Source of the DNA: Porites lobata
Lineage: Eukaryota; Cnidaria; Anthozoa; Scleractinia; Poritidae
Assembly (NCBI GenBank): GCA_942486035.1
Contig: CALNXK010000151.1
Coordinates: 355,001 to 419,000 of the forward strand
Length of the DNA stretch: 64,000 nt
Direction: 5' to 3'
Positions 54,240 through 62,899 of this stretch are shown here, piece by piece. Made by a program: the position numbers and the translations under genes. The notes beneath the pieces were generated by a model. It searched no databases. It saw only the letters and a list, made by a program, of their open reading frames with translations, and was not told the origin of the DNA. The number at the start of each line of letters is the position of its first letter. Positions within the stretch are counted from its first letter, which is position 1.

Positions 54240-55784
54240 TTAAAACTTTGAGAAAGGCCCCTTGCAACTATGATCATATTTTATAACTCCTGAAGCGTTT
54301 TTGTCTTTCACAACAGCAAACAAGTGAGTGGTAAAGTAACACAGTGTCACTGCAGTCAAAATAAAAGCAACGAGCATATGTTTCCGCCATTTCTTGCGCC
54401 AGACGCGCACCACTGCGATATTCAAATAGGACATCTGCAGCCAAAACGAGAACGAGTTAAAAACGAAATCGATGCTAATAGCAATGGAGACGCGAACGAA
54501 AAATTGGGTGATATAAACCATGTTGGTAGACGCCGAGGAAGCATCACTGCGGTTGTACATGAAGTTGTAAAGCTGAATGAAACCGACCGCTGCTATCAGT
54601 GACGTGGATTCGCCAAGGATCATCTGGATGCTCATATCGGCCACAAAGCGCATGCTCCTTGGCGAGCGAAATTGACTTGCTTTCAAAATGGTTTCACTGT
54701 CTCTTTTGAGCTTTTTGTAAACAAAGTACCAAAAATAATCGCGAATAACGATAGTCAACCTTTCCAGCAAGTCCACTGCACCATGCGCGAAGCTGAGTAA
54801 AATGAAAAGTCGGAGGCTGGTCAGTTCCGCTTGCATCACACGAAAAACGATGGTAGTTGCGCTGTGGAATACGTTTAACAAGACGTGAGAATCTCCTGGA
54901 TGAAGGAAATCAATTCTTTGCGCCGCCAAGCGTACAATGACCTTTGGTATAGCAGCAACTAGAGGCAATGCCCCGGCTATAATCGCTCTGTAGGTTTCAG
55001 ATACTTCGCCATACAGGGGTATCAGGACGTACACGATACCATAGGCGATCGGGAGTCCAAAAACAAACTGAGCTACCAGCATCGCCGATACCTTGATCGC
55101 TTTCTTTATTCTTTTGTTTCTTTCGGTTTCGCTTTTCTTAGCTATGTCTTTGCCAATGATCAAACCGTTCATCAACAACAAGAGAACAAACAGGCCGTTA
55201 AGAGGGAATGACCTCCAGGGCTTGTGGTAAATGCCGTAAACTTGTAAATAAAGCCTGTAACAAGTGTCGAGGAAAGCTCCCAGAAGATTGAGAAACAGTA
55301 GATTGAGTTCCTTTATCAAACGCCAACCAAACATAGTCAAGACAACGAGAAACGGCCATAGTTGAACCAAGTAGGCTTCGGTTGTAGCAGCTGTCACTAT
55401 GACTGCCTGAATTCTTTTAGGTATGGCCGTCCAGTTTTTGGACTGCATATCATAGCAAAGATCGACGGTATTGAAATCTAGGACCAGTATTACAATAGCG
55501 AGCGATCCCAAGGCAACGCCGCCAAGAATTTGAATACAAAACGCATGCTTCATGGCCTTCCAAAGCGACAGTCGCCATGTTGGCGGGCGTGGTCTGTCGT
55601 CTTCTGAAGGAGGACCGTACTCTTGAAAAATCTTATCATTTCGATCGATCTCGTTTTGATCTTGGCGTTCCACTAGTGGAGTTTCCTCTAGAGGTACTTC
55701 TCCTTGGTAAGACTGAATCACTGCAGCGGCGAACGTCTCCGAGATATACGCGAACACGCCTTCGAGCGAGAAAGCAGCGCCCAT
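54240..55784 (-). CDS. Multi-pass membrane protein, subfamily B with altered N-tail (514 aa)
   Basis: The ATG at 55784 gives MGAAFSLEGVFAYISE, one residue shorter than the other MGAAPF copies. The N-tail has lost the PLEDFKKFN block (QDQNEIDRNDKIFQEYGPP instead), and the KMGWKRS motif is deleted (SEDDRPRPPTW). The membrane part is intact, with STNMVYITQFF, and the tail KNASGVIKYDHSCKGPFSKF keeps the tail Cys and an NAS sequon. It is the only intact copy missing the basic motif before the first segment. It pairs with the A gene at 49835. The TATA box is 92 bp upstream. Confidence 0.92.
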   Translation of the reverse strand: MGAAFSLEGVFAYISETFAAAVIQSYQGEVPLEETPLVERQDQNEIDRNDKIFQEYGPPSEDDRPRPPTWRLSLWKAMKHAFCIQILGGVALGSLAIVILVLDFNTVDLCYDMQSKNWTAIPKRIQAVIVTAATTEAYLVQLWPFLVVLTMFGWRLIKELNLLFLNLLGAFLDTCYRLYLQVYGIYHKPWRSFPLNGLFVLLLLMNGLIIGKDIAKKSETERNKRIKKAIKVSAMLVAQFVFGLPIAYGIVYVLIPLYGEVSETYRAIIAGALPLVAAIPKVIVRLAAQRIDFLHPGDSHVLLNVFHSATTIVFRVMQAELTSLRLFILLSFAHGAVDLLERLTIVIRDYFWYFVYKKLKRDSETILKASQFRSPRSMRFVADMSIQMILGESTSLIAAVGFIQLYNFMYNRSDASSASTNMVYITQFFVRVSIAISIDFVFNSFSFWLQMSYLNIAVVRVWRKKWRKHMLVAFILTAVTLCYFTTHLFAVVKDKNASGVIKYDHSCKGPFSKF

Positions 55785-55875
55785 TAGTTTATCAACTATA
55801 TTAGTGAAAATCAAATACTCCTGACTGCCTTACTGCTTCTTCTCGGCTGAATTTTAAGTTCTTCAAATTTCACCT

Positions 55876-55882
55876 CTTTATA
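55876..55882 (-). promoter_or_regulatory. TATA box (TATAAAG)
   Basis: Located 92 bp upstream of the ATG at 55784. Confidence 0.7.
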
Positions 55883-57214
55883 GAACGAAGAACATTGTCG
55901 CCACTTGTCAGAAACTCTAAGATAAGGTTGTTGGGGTTTACCCCGTGTGCAAAACCTGTGAAGTTTTTCTTTGTTTTCTAGCTATTATATTCCCTGGCTC
56001 TATTCATGGAACAAAGAACATTGTCGTCATTTGTCAGAAGCTCCAAGAAAAGGAAGTTGTTTATATCGATCAGTTCTTGGAAAGACGAAATGTAAATGAC
56101 TGTGGTATCTGTGTCCTTTAAGTGTTTTTTTCCCCAAGGCGGCGAAGAAAAAAACTGAAGACAAGTGGACAATGCACTGTTTTCGTGCTCCAAGAGTAAG
56201 GCGACTCAATAAGTCGAGATCTTTTCAAAAATAAAAGTTATTTGAAACGTAGTGAACCGTCAAAAAATTTAGGGAAATTATAAAATGCAAAGTTCGTTTT
56301 CCTTTTTTTTTTTTGACAGTGTCGAAATTAACATTTCAATATAGGCTAAGTGTTTTTTCCTGAAGGGAGGAAGGAAAAGAATTGGAGACAAGTGTCGAAG
56401 ACGTGTTCTGTTTTCGTTTTCCAAGATTAAGACGACTCAATAAATCGGATCTTTTAAAAAATCAAAGCTATTTAAAACGTAGTGAACCGTAAAAAGTTTC
56501 GGGAAATTGTCAAATGCAACGTGGCCCGTTCACCTTTTTTATTTGACAGAGTCGAAACTTAACATTTTGATATAGGCGCCATCTGACGAGTAAATGAACA
56601 TTTGTAAGCGCCAGATTGCAACAAGTGGTCGCCAATTTGTTATTTTCTTTTCGTTAACAATAAGACATGGAAAAATTTTACTATAAGCCATACTCCGACG
56701 ACGGTCCGGCGCAATCTCGTTTACGTCAGTGTTAAGCATTTCCGGTTTCGTTTCAACAAACTACCCATTCGGAAAGGAAAAGTATTTGTTCACTTATACC
56801 CACACTATATCTAAACCTTAAATAAAACCCTAGCTGCTTCTTCGTTATCAAAGTATAAGAAATTTTGCAAGGTTTGCATATACATCACGCGCATTTATAA
56901 TGAGCCCTAAGTAATGCAGACCTGAATTCAGTCAGAGATTACCGCCGCAAACAATATGGCCGCCACGAAAAGCGCTCTGAACAGAAGACATAAACATGTA
57001 AAAAACAAAGCTTATGGACACCATTTAACACGAAATTTGTGGACACAAACCAAACCGATAGAAATATAACAGAACGGTGTCCACTTCCAGTACTCGCTCA
57101 ACGAATCCACACGCGATACGAATTGCGACAAAATTATAAACTTCGCATTGGGAGAAATCACACAGGGAGTATCAGCAGTATCACTGGAAAATTCGGTACA
57201 ATCGTTTGCACCAA
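55883..57214. repeat. Segmental duplication between a B gene and an A/B pseudogene, copy 2
   Basis: Paralogue of 34292-35618. The only frame worth noting is the - strand one at about 57195-57012 (SPNAKFIILSQFV, SLSEYWKWTPFCYI), carried from the A-type 3' flank. Confidence 0.8.
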
Positions 57215-57804
57215 GCATCATTGCGGTTGTACATGAAGTTGTCAAGCTGAATGAAACCAACCGCTGCTATCAATGATGTTGATTCGCCAAGGATCATCTG
57301 AATGCTCATATCGGCCACAAAGCGCGTACTCCTTGGCGAGCGAAATTGATTGGCTTTCAAAATGGTTTCCCTCTCGTCTCTTTTGAGCTTGTAAATAAAG
57401 TACCAAACATACTCGCGGATAACCTTTCCAGCAAGTCTATTGCACCATGCGCGAAGCTGAGAAGAGTAAAAAGTGTGATATCAAACAGGTCCGCTTGCAT
57501 AACGCGAAAAACGATAGCGGACGCGCTGAAGAGTACGTTTAACAACACGTGCGAATCTCCTGGATGAAGAAAGTCGATTCTTTGTGCCGCCAAGCTTACG
57601 ATGACCTTACGAATAGCAGATACTAGGGGCAAAGCCCAAACTATGATCGCTCTGTAGGTTTGAGAAGCTTTACCATACAGAGGTATCAGGACGTACACGA
57701 GACCAAAAGTGATCGGGATTCCAAAAGCAAACTGAGCTACCAGCATGGCCATTACCTTGATCGCTTTCTTGATTCTTTTGCTTTCTTCGCTGTTCTTTGC
57801 TATT
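57215..57804 (-). pseudogene. Chimeric A/B pseudogene, second copy
   Basis: It has the same B-to-A junction and the same 10-bp deletion in the RLTVVIRDY region as 35619-36436, but keeps the central segments that copy lost (GIPITFGLVY to VMQADLFDI). It ends at a 5' truncation where codons for IAKNSEESKRIKK meet duplicated noncoding sequence. Confidence 0.88.
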
Positions 57805-58025
57805 TATTCTAAAGGAGAGACATTCCCTTTTCTATGAAACAATTCTTTTTACGAGTTTTGTCTAAGAGAAACAAAACTATTATTTATCCTTATATATCAG
57901 GTAGAAAAAGTGAACGACACATGGTTTTGCTAGTTTCATATGCGACTGGCGTTTGTTATCATTCGCAAGCCCTGGAATTTCTGAAAACTTCCTAGTTTTT
58001 CTCGAACAACATCCTATGCCTCGTT

Positions 58026-58108
58026 ACCACCTGATAATCCCCTAACTCACAATTTTGCCCGAGGTGAGAAGTAAGTGTTAATGTTGACTTAGGGGAGGAG
58101 TAGGTGGT
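58026..58108. repeat. Conserved hairpin element, copy 5
   Basis: Arms ACCACCTGATAATCCCCTAA and TTAGGGGAGGAGTAGGTGGT, more diverged than the other copies. Confidence 0.65.
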
Positions 58109-58495
58109 GGTTCAAGTCACTAAATTAACACTCTCTGACAAAGATTCAAACTTATGCGATGCACCTCTATATCAATTTCAAGTATAAAAATCTTAATACA
58201 AGTTTCACTGTATAAAAATCTAAGTGTGGCCTTTCAAACGAACCAGAGTGAGCAAGATTTTTTGGTCGCACTGTCGGGTCGTAGCTGTTGACAAGGTCGG
58301 AAAAGAAAAAGAAAACTCGGAAGCAATGTAATTTTGTAGACGGATAAAAACACCGAAAACTTTAACCCTCGAACTGCCACCATTGCAATCAAGTGCTTAG
58401 AGGCAACCTTTTTTTGGTAGCTTCTACCATGCTGTGTAAACCAGCCTGTGTTGACACGTAGAGGGAACAGTAAACACAACGATTTCTGCCATGTT

Positions 58496-58560
58496 TAGCC
58501 TGCTAGCAAGCTCTCCAGGGCGTTCTGGCGGCGCTCCCTGGAGATCTTGCACGCAGGCTA
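58496..58560. repeat. 64-bp inverted-repeat element, copy 2
   Basis: Paralogue of 30841-30904 with an improved match between arms (CAAGCTCTCCAGGG and CCCTGGAGATCTTG). Confidence 0.65.
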
Positions 58561-58872
58561 TGCCATGTTTCACACACACTCTTGGCGCGTAATACCGCTG
58601 AGCATACGCACCACAGTCCTACCAATAGCTGTACATACAAGGTGGTTCTAAATTTAAAGACTGTGAATAAGGCCATACCAATAATATGTTTTGATTCCTA
58701 TCGCCCAAAATTTTACGTGATTAATCTAAAAGCAGGACATTTTTTGTGTAGTTTTCATACGACTTTCCCTTGTGAATAAACAGTAATAGTCATTTATCAT
58801 TTTATTTAAGTAGAAAAAGTGAACGATAAATCCTGCCAACATTTTGTTAGTTACGTATGCTGGTGTTTACAA

Positions 58873-59236
58873 TAGGGATTTTCAGATCCGAACACGCGGA
58901 CGGCTACGAGAACGTCAAATAAACAATTATAAGTAAAAAAACAACTTTGCACGTGCATAACGCATTTTTGTACATTTCTTTGCCCGTTTTTGCACGACTA
59001 CGACGTGAAAATGCCTAATTTCGCGTTTTATGAAGGATGTAAACAAGCGACGACGAAATTTAATTTCTCTTTCTGTACTTGAATATGGTCCCTTGGAATT
59101 CAACTCCCGGAGGGTTCGCCTACATTGGACAAAGTAAGTGGGTAGGAATAATTGCGATAAAGACTGCAAGAACGCGAATTCACCTTTTAAGCGACGCTCT
59201 CATTGCCGTCGCGTCGTTGGATCTTAAAGTCCATAA
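58873..59236. mobile_element. About 364-bp MITE, filled site
   Basis: Imperfect termini: GATCCGAACACGCGGACGGC on the left, and GATCCAACGACGCGACGGC as the reverse complement on the right, followed by ACGAGAACGTC/ATGAGAGCGTC. The paralogous sequence at 31195-31215 runs straight from GGTGTTTACA to ATAATTCGCAG without it. Confidence 0.82.
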
Positions 59237-60565
59237 TAATTCGCAGTCCCTAACGCTCCTTTAAATATTATGTAAATATTTTTTAAAAACTCCAGTATTC
59301 ATTCATACAACACGCGGTCACCCACCCTCAGGAATTTTTAAGTACAAAGCTTTGGGTTAGAGATACATAAGCGTTCTTCAGTTTTTCCAGAATTGGGCCT
59401 AATGCTGTGGAATGAGATACTGAGTAGCTTGCGAAATCTACCCAAGAAAGTATTTAAAAGAAAAATTCACCGACTTCTCGTAGATATTTTGGTAAAAGAA
59501 AATGACTACATAGAAACACCTATCATTATACAAAAAGTTGGACTGGCTTAACAATTAAGTAAGTCTTGAAAGTTTCCACTGATTTTTCTCTCCAAGTTCT
59601 AAAGTTATTGTTTCCTTAACTTTGTGTTTATGAAATAATAATCATTAACAGTTAAGGTCTCGGTAAAGGAAAACGAGGTGCCCACAGAAAAAAATTCTAG
59701 TCGCGCGAGTATTTTCGCTACAAAGGCAAGTTATATATCAAATTAAAGCTAAAAGACTAAATTACCTTATAAAAGATTTTATTTCATCGAATTTCAAAGG
59801 GCGCTTAAGTTTTTTGCTCTCGAACTCAGAGGTATCGAGTTTACTGCTGAAGCTCCAGCCCTTTCGCGTTGTTAAATATTCGCTTCCTTTTTATTGCGTC
59901 TGATTGACAGATAAAAGACCTAAAAAACGGTGTGAGGAAATTTGCATATGTCTCGTATTAGCGGAATTATTGCATTTCAAACTAAAAAGTCGAATCTCGA
60001 GCGCGATTTACGCAAAGAAACCGACATAAAATGAGTTACAAAGGGAAATCGAAAAATTCCTCACACCCTTTTTGAGTCTATATCATTATCCATCATATCT
60101 GAAAGTTTCAAAGCGATTGCTTAAAACCTGTCCCGACTGGAGGTCGGAGAAGTTTGATTTTTGCGTCTAAAATAGAGTGAGGGAAAATCAGCTCTAAAGA
60201 TTTAGCGCGAGGTCCTCGCTTGGCTGGTTAGCTCAGAAAAGGCTCATTTTAGAAGGGTTAAAAAGCACTTTCTGATTTTCTTTTTCTGCCAAAATAAAAT
60301 TTAGGACCCCCTCATGACAAAAATCCAAAAAAAACAAAATCGAGCAATGTACTAAAATTTTCATTAACCGAGACCTTAACCCTCACTTGTTCCTCTGTCC
60401 CGCCTAGATTAGCAGCTACTATCTGCTGTTCAATGCCGGTAATTACTTAAGTTAAATTGTTGAAAAAAGGTTGCAGTTGTTGTTGTCATTTGTTAAAACA
60501 TTCTAGTTTTAATGACCGTGCGTCTAATATTACCTATTCTTTCTTATTTTTATGATAAAGCCCCT
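59237..60565. repeat. Segmental duplication matching 31200-31796, interrupted by a transposon
   Basis: Collinear with 31200-31796 on either side of the 59656-60375 insertion. No gene recognised. Confidence 0.8.
59656..60375. mobile_element. 720-bp piggyBac-like non-autonomous element in TTAA
   Basis: Termini GGTCTCGGTAAAG and TTAACCGAGACC are inverted over GGTCTCGGT. TTAA flanks both sides (59652-59655 and 60376-60379). The paralogous empty site at about 31604-31613 reads CAGTTAACCCTC with a single TTAA. TTAA targeting is diagnostic of the piggyBac superfamily (family knowledge). No transposase frame. Confidence 0.93.
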
Positions 60566-62146
60566 TTAAAACTTTGAGAAAGGCCCGCTGCAACTGATAT
60601 CATCTTTTATAACTCCTGAAGTGTTTTTGGCCTCAACAACAGGAAACAAGTCAGATATAAAGTAACACAGTGTCAAGGCAGTCAAAATAAAAGCAACGAG
60701 CATATGTTTCCGCCATTTCTTGCGCCAGACGCGCACCACTGCGATATTTAAATAGGACATCTGCAGCCAAAACGAGAACGAGTTAAAAACGAAATCGATG
60801 CTTATAGCAATGGAGACGCGAATGAAGAATTGGGTTATAAAACCCATGTTGGTAGACGCCGAGGAAGCATCATTGCGGTTGTACATGAAGTTGTAAAGCT
60901 GAATGAAACCGACCGCTACTATCAATGCTGTTGATTCGCCAAGGATCATCTGAATGCTCATATCGGCCACAAAGCGCATGCTCCTCGGCGAGCGAAATTG
61001 ATTTGCTCTTAACATTGTTTTACTACTGTCTCTTTTGAGCTTCTTATAAATAAAGTACCAAGCATAATCACGAATAACGATAGTCAACCTTTCCAGCAAG
61101 TCTATTGCACCATGCGCGAAGCTGAGTAGAATGAAAAGTCCGAGGCTGGTCAGTTCCGCTTGCATAACGCGAAAAACGATGGCAGTCGTGCTGTAGAGTA
61201 CGTTTAGCAATATGTGCGAATCTCCTGGATGAAGGAAATCGATTCTTTGCGCCGCCAAGCGTACAATGACCTTTGGTATCGCAGTTACTAGAGGCAATGA
61301 CCCGGTTATAATCGCTCTGTAGGTTTCAGATACTTTGCCATACAGAGGTATTAGGAAGTACTTGAAACCATATGTGATCGGTATTCCAAAAGCAAACTGA
61401 GCTACCAGCATCGCCGCTACCTTGATCGCTTTCTTGATTCTTTTGTTCCTTTCAGTTTCGCTTTTCTTAGCAATGTCTCTGCCAATGATCAAACTGTTCA
61501 TCAACAACAAGACAAAAAAGAGGACGTTGGCAGGGACTGTCCTCCAGGGATTGTTGTAAATGCCGTAAACTTGTAAATAAAGCCTGTAACAAGTGTCGAA
61601 GAAAGGGCCCAGAAGATTGAGAAATAGTAGATTGAGTTCCTTTATCAAACGCCAACCAAACATTGTCAAAACAACGAGAAACGTCCACAGTTCAACGAAG
61701 AAGGCTTCGGTTGTATCAGCTGTCACCACGACCGCCTGAATTCTTTTGGGAATCGCCGTCCAGTTTTTGGACTTCATATCATAGCAAAGATCGACGGTAT
61801 TGAAATCTAGGACCAGTATTACAATAGCGAGCGATCCCAACGCTACGCCACCAAGAATTTGAATATAGAACGCATGCTTCATGGCCTTCCATAGCGACAG
61901 ACGCCATGTTGGCGGGCGAGATCTTTTCCATCCCATTTTGCTGTCGTCCCCTGAGGGAGGATCGTACTCTTGAAAAATCTGATCATTTGGATTGAACTTT
62001 TTGAAATCCTCCAAGGGATCTTGGCGTTGCAGTAATGGAGCGTCCTCTAGAAGTACTTGCCCTTGGTAGGACTGAATCACTCCAGCGGCGAACCTCTCCG
62101 AGATGCACGCAAACAAGCCTTCGAGCGAGAAAGGAGTAGCTGCCAT
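60566..62146 (-). CDS. Multi-pass membrane protein, subfamily B, MAATPF type (526 aa)
   Basis: The ATG at 62146 gives MAATPFSLEGLFACISERF. Residue map used for the family: acidic tail 42-66, basic KMGWKRSRP 70-78, hydrophobic segments near 93-115, 146-165, 168-192, 204-223, 241-262, 276-297, 309-328, 335-356, 396-418, 436-460 and 482-504. The loop-1 Cys is at 121, NWT at 128-130, the tail NTS at 508-510 and the tail Cys at 519. Copy-specific changes include FNPNDQIF, VELWTF, LGPFFDTC and YGIYNNPWRTVPANVLF. TATATAAG lies 91 bp upstream. Flanked downstream by the piggyBac-like insertion. Confidence 0.93.
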   Translation of the reverse strand: MAATPFSLEGLFACISERFAAGVIQSYQGQVLLEDAPLLQRQDPLEDFKKFNPNDQIFQEYDPPSGDDSKMGWKRSRPPTWRLSLWKAMKHAFYIQILGGVALGSLAIVILVLDFNTVDLCYDMKSKNWTAIPKRIQAVVVTADTTEAFFVELWTFLVVLTMFGWRLIKELNLLFLNLLGPFFDTCYRLYLQVYGIYNNPWRTVPANVLFFVLLLMNSLIIGRDIAKKSETERNKRIKKAIKVAAMLVAQFAFGIPITYGFKYFLIPLYGKVSETYRAIITGSLPLVTAIPKVIVRLAAQRIDFLHPGDSHILLNVLYSTTAIVFRVMQAELTSLGLFILLSFAHGAIDLLERLTIVIRDYAWYFIYKKLKRDSSKTMLRANQFRSPRSMRFVADMSIQMILGESTALIVAVGFIQLYNFMYNRNDASSASTNMGFITQFFIRVSIAISIDFVFNSFSFWLQMSYLNIAVVRVWRKKWRKHMLVAFILTALTLCYFISDLFPVVEAKNTSGVIKDDISCSGPFSKF

Positions 62147-62236
62147 TAGCTTATAACTAAATCGTCAAAGATCGAATACTTCCAGCTGCTTTACTGCCTC
62201 TTCTTGACTAGCTTTTGGGTTCTAAAAATCTCACGG

Positions 62237-62244
62237 CTTATATA
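62237..62244 (-). promoter_or_regulatory. TATA box (TATATAAG)
   Basis: Located 91 bp upstream of the ATG at 62146. Confidence 0.75.
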
Positions 62245-62658
62245 GAATCAAGAATATAGTCGCTACTTGTCAGAGGCTCCATGACCAGACTGTTGCTGTG
62301 ATCGATTAGTTCTTAGAAAGCGAAACATGAATAACCTAATTTGGCATCTGTGACGTTTTAATTGTTTTTTTTTCTCCTCAAGGCAGCACAGAAAAAAATT
62401 TCAAACAAGAAGACGTGTACGCTTATCGTTTTCAAAGAGTAAGACAACTCACGATCAAGTAATCACGATCTTTTAAAAATATAAAATCTATTTGAAACGC
62501 GATACAAACGTATAGAGAGCAGGTATAACCCAATACGTTTTGGGGTATTGAACCGTTCAAAAAATTCCTGGAAGTTACAGAAATGCAAACAGAGGCCTTT
62601 TTGTCTTGCTTATTTGAATAAGGTTTATCAAAGCATAGGGAAATTTATTCTTCTCACG

Positions 62659-62898
62659 AAAAATGGCCTGGCGGAAATACTTCTGTTCTGTGTTCATTTT
62701 GAGTAAGCTTTTTTTGTTTGAGTAGTAAGGCTGGCTTCGTGGCAGCATACTACAATCTGGGGCAAAATAGATGGAAAATTTGTACCCCCACTCCCCCCTC
62801 AAATCAAGGATCCTTGATTTGGGGGAGGGGGGGATGGGGGTTTGCTGTTCCATTTTATTCTGTCCAAGATTGTAAAAATGGCCTGGCGGAAATACTTC
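62659..62898. repeat. 25-bp perfect direct repeats bracketing a G/C-skewed palindrome
   Basis: GGCCTGGCGGAAATACTTC lies at the core of identical 25-bp copies at 62659-62683 and 62874-62898. Between them, 62784-62841 is an inverted repeat (TCAAATCAAGGA/TCCTTGATTT centre) with C-runs on the left and G-runs on the right. Confidence 0.8.
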
Positions 62899-62899
62899 A

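Larger units (their letters stand above)
57805..58872. repeat. Segmental duplication matching 30176-31200
   Basis: Gene-free block collinear with 30176-31200, including the conserved hairpin and the 64-bp element. Confidence 0.85.

Noticed and set aside
60215..60260. A-box-like TGGTTAGCTCAG hinting at a tRNA or SINE
   Set aside because: No B box at a suitable distance; it lies inside the piggyBac-like element.
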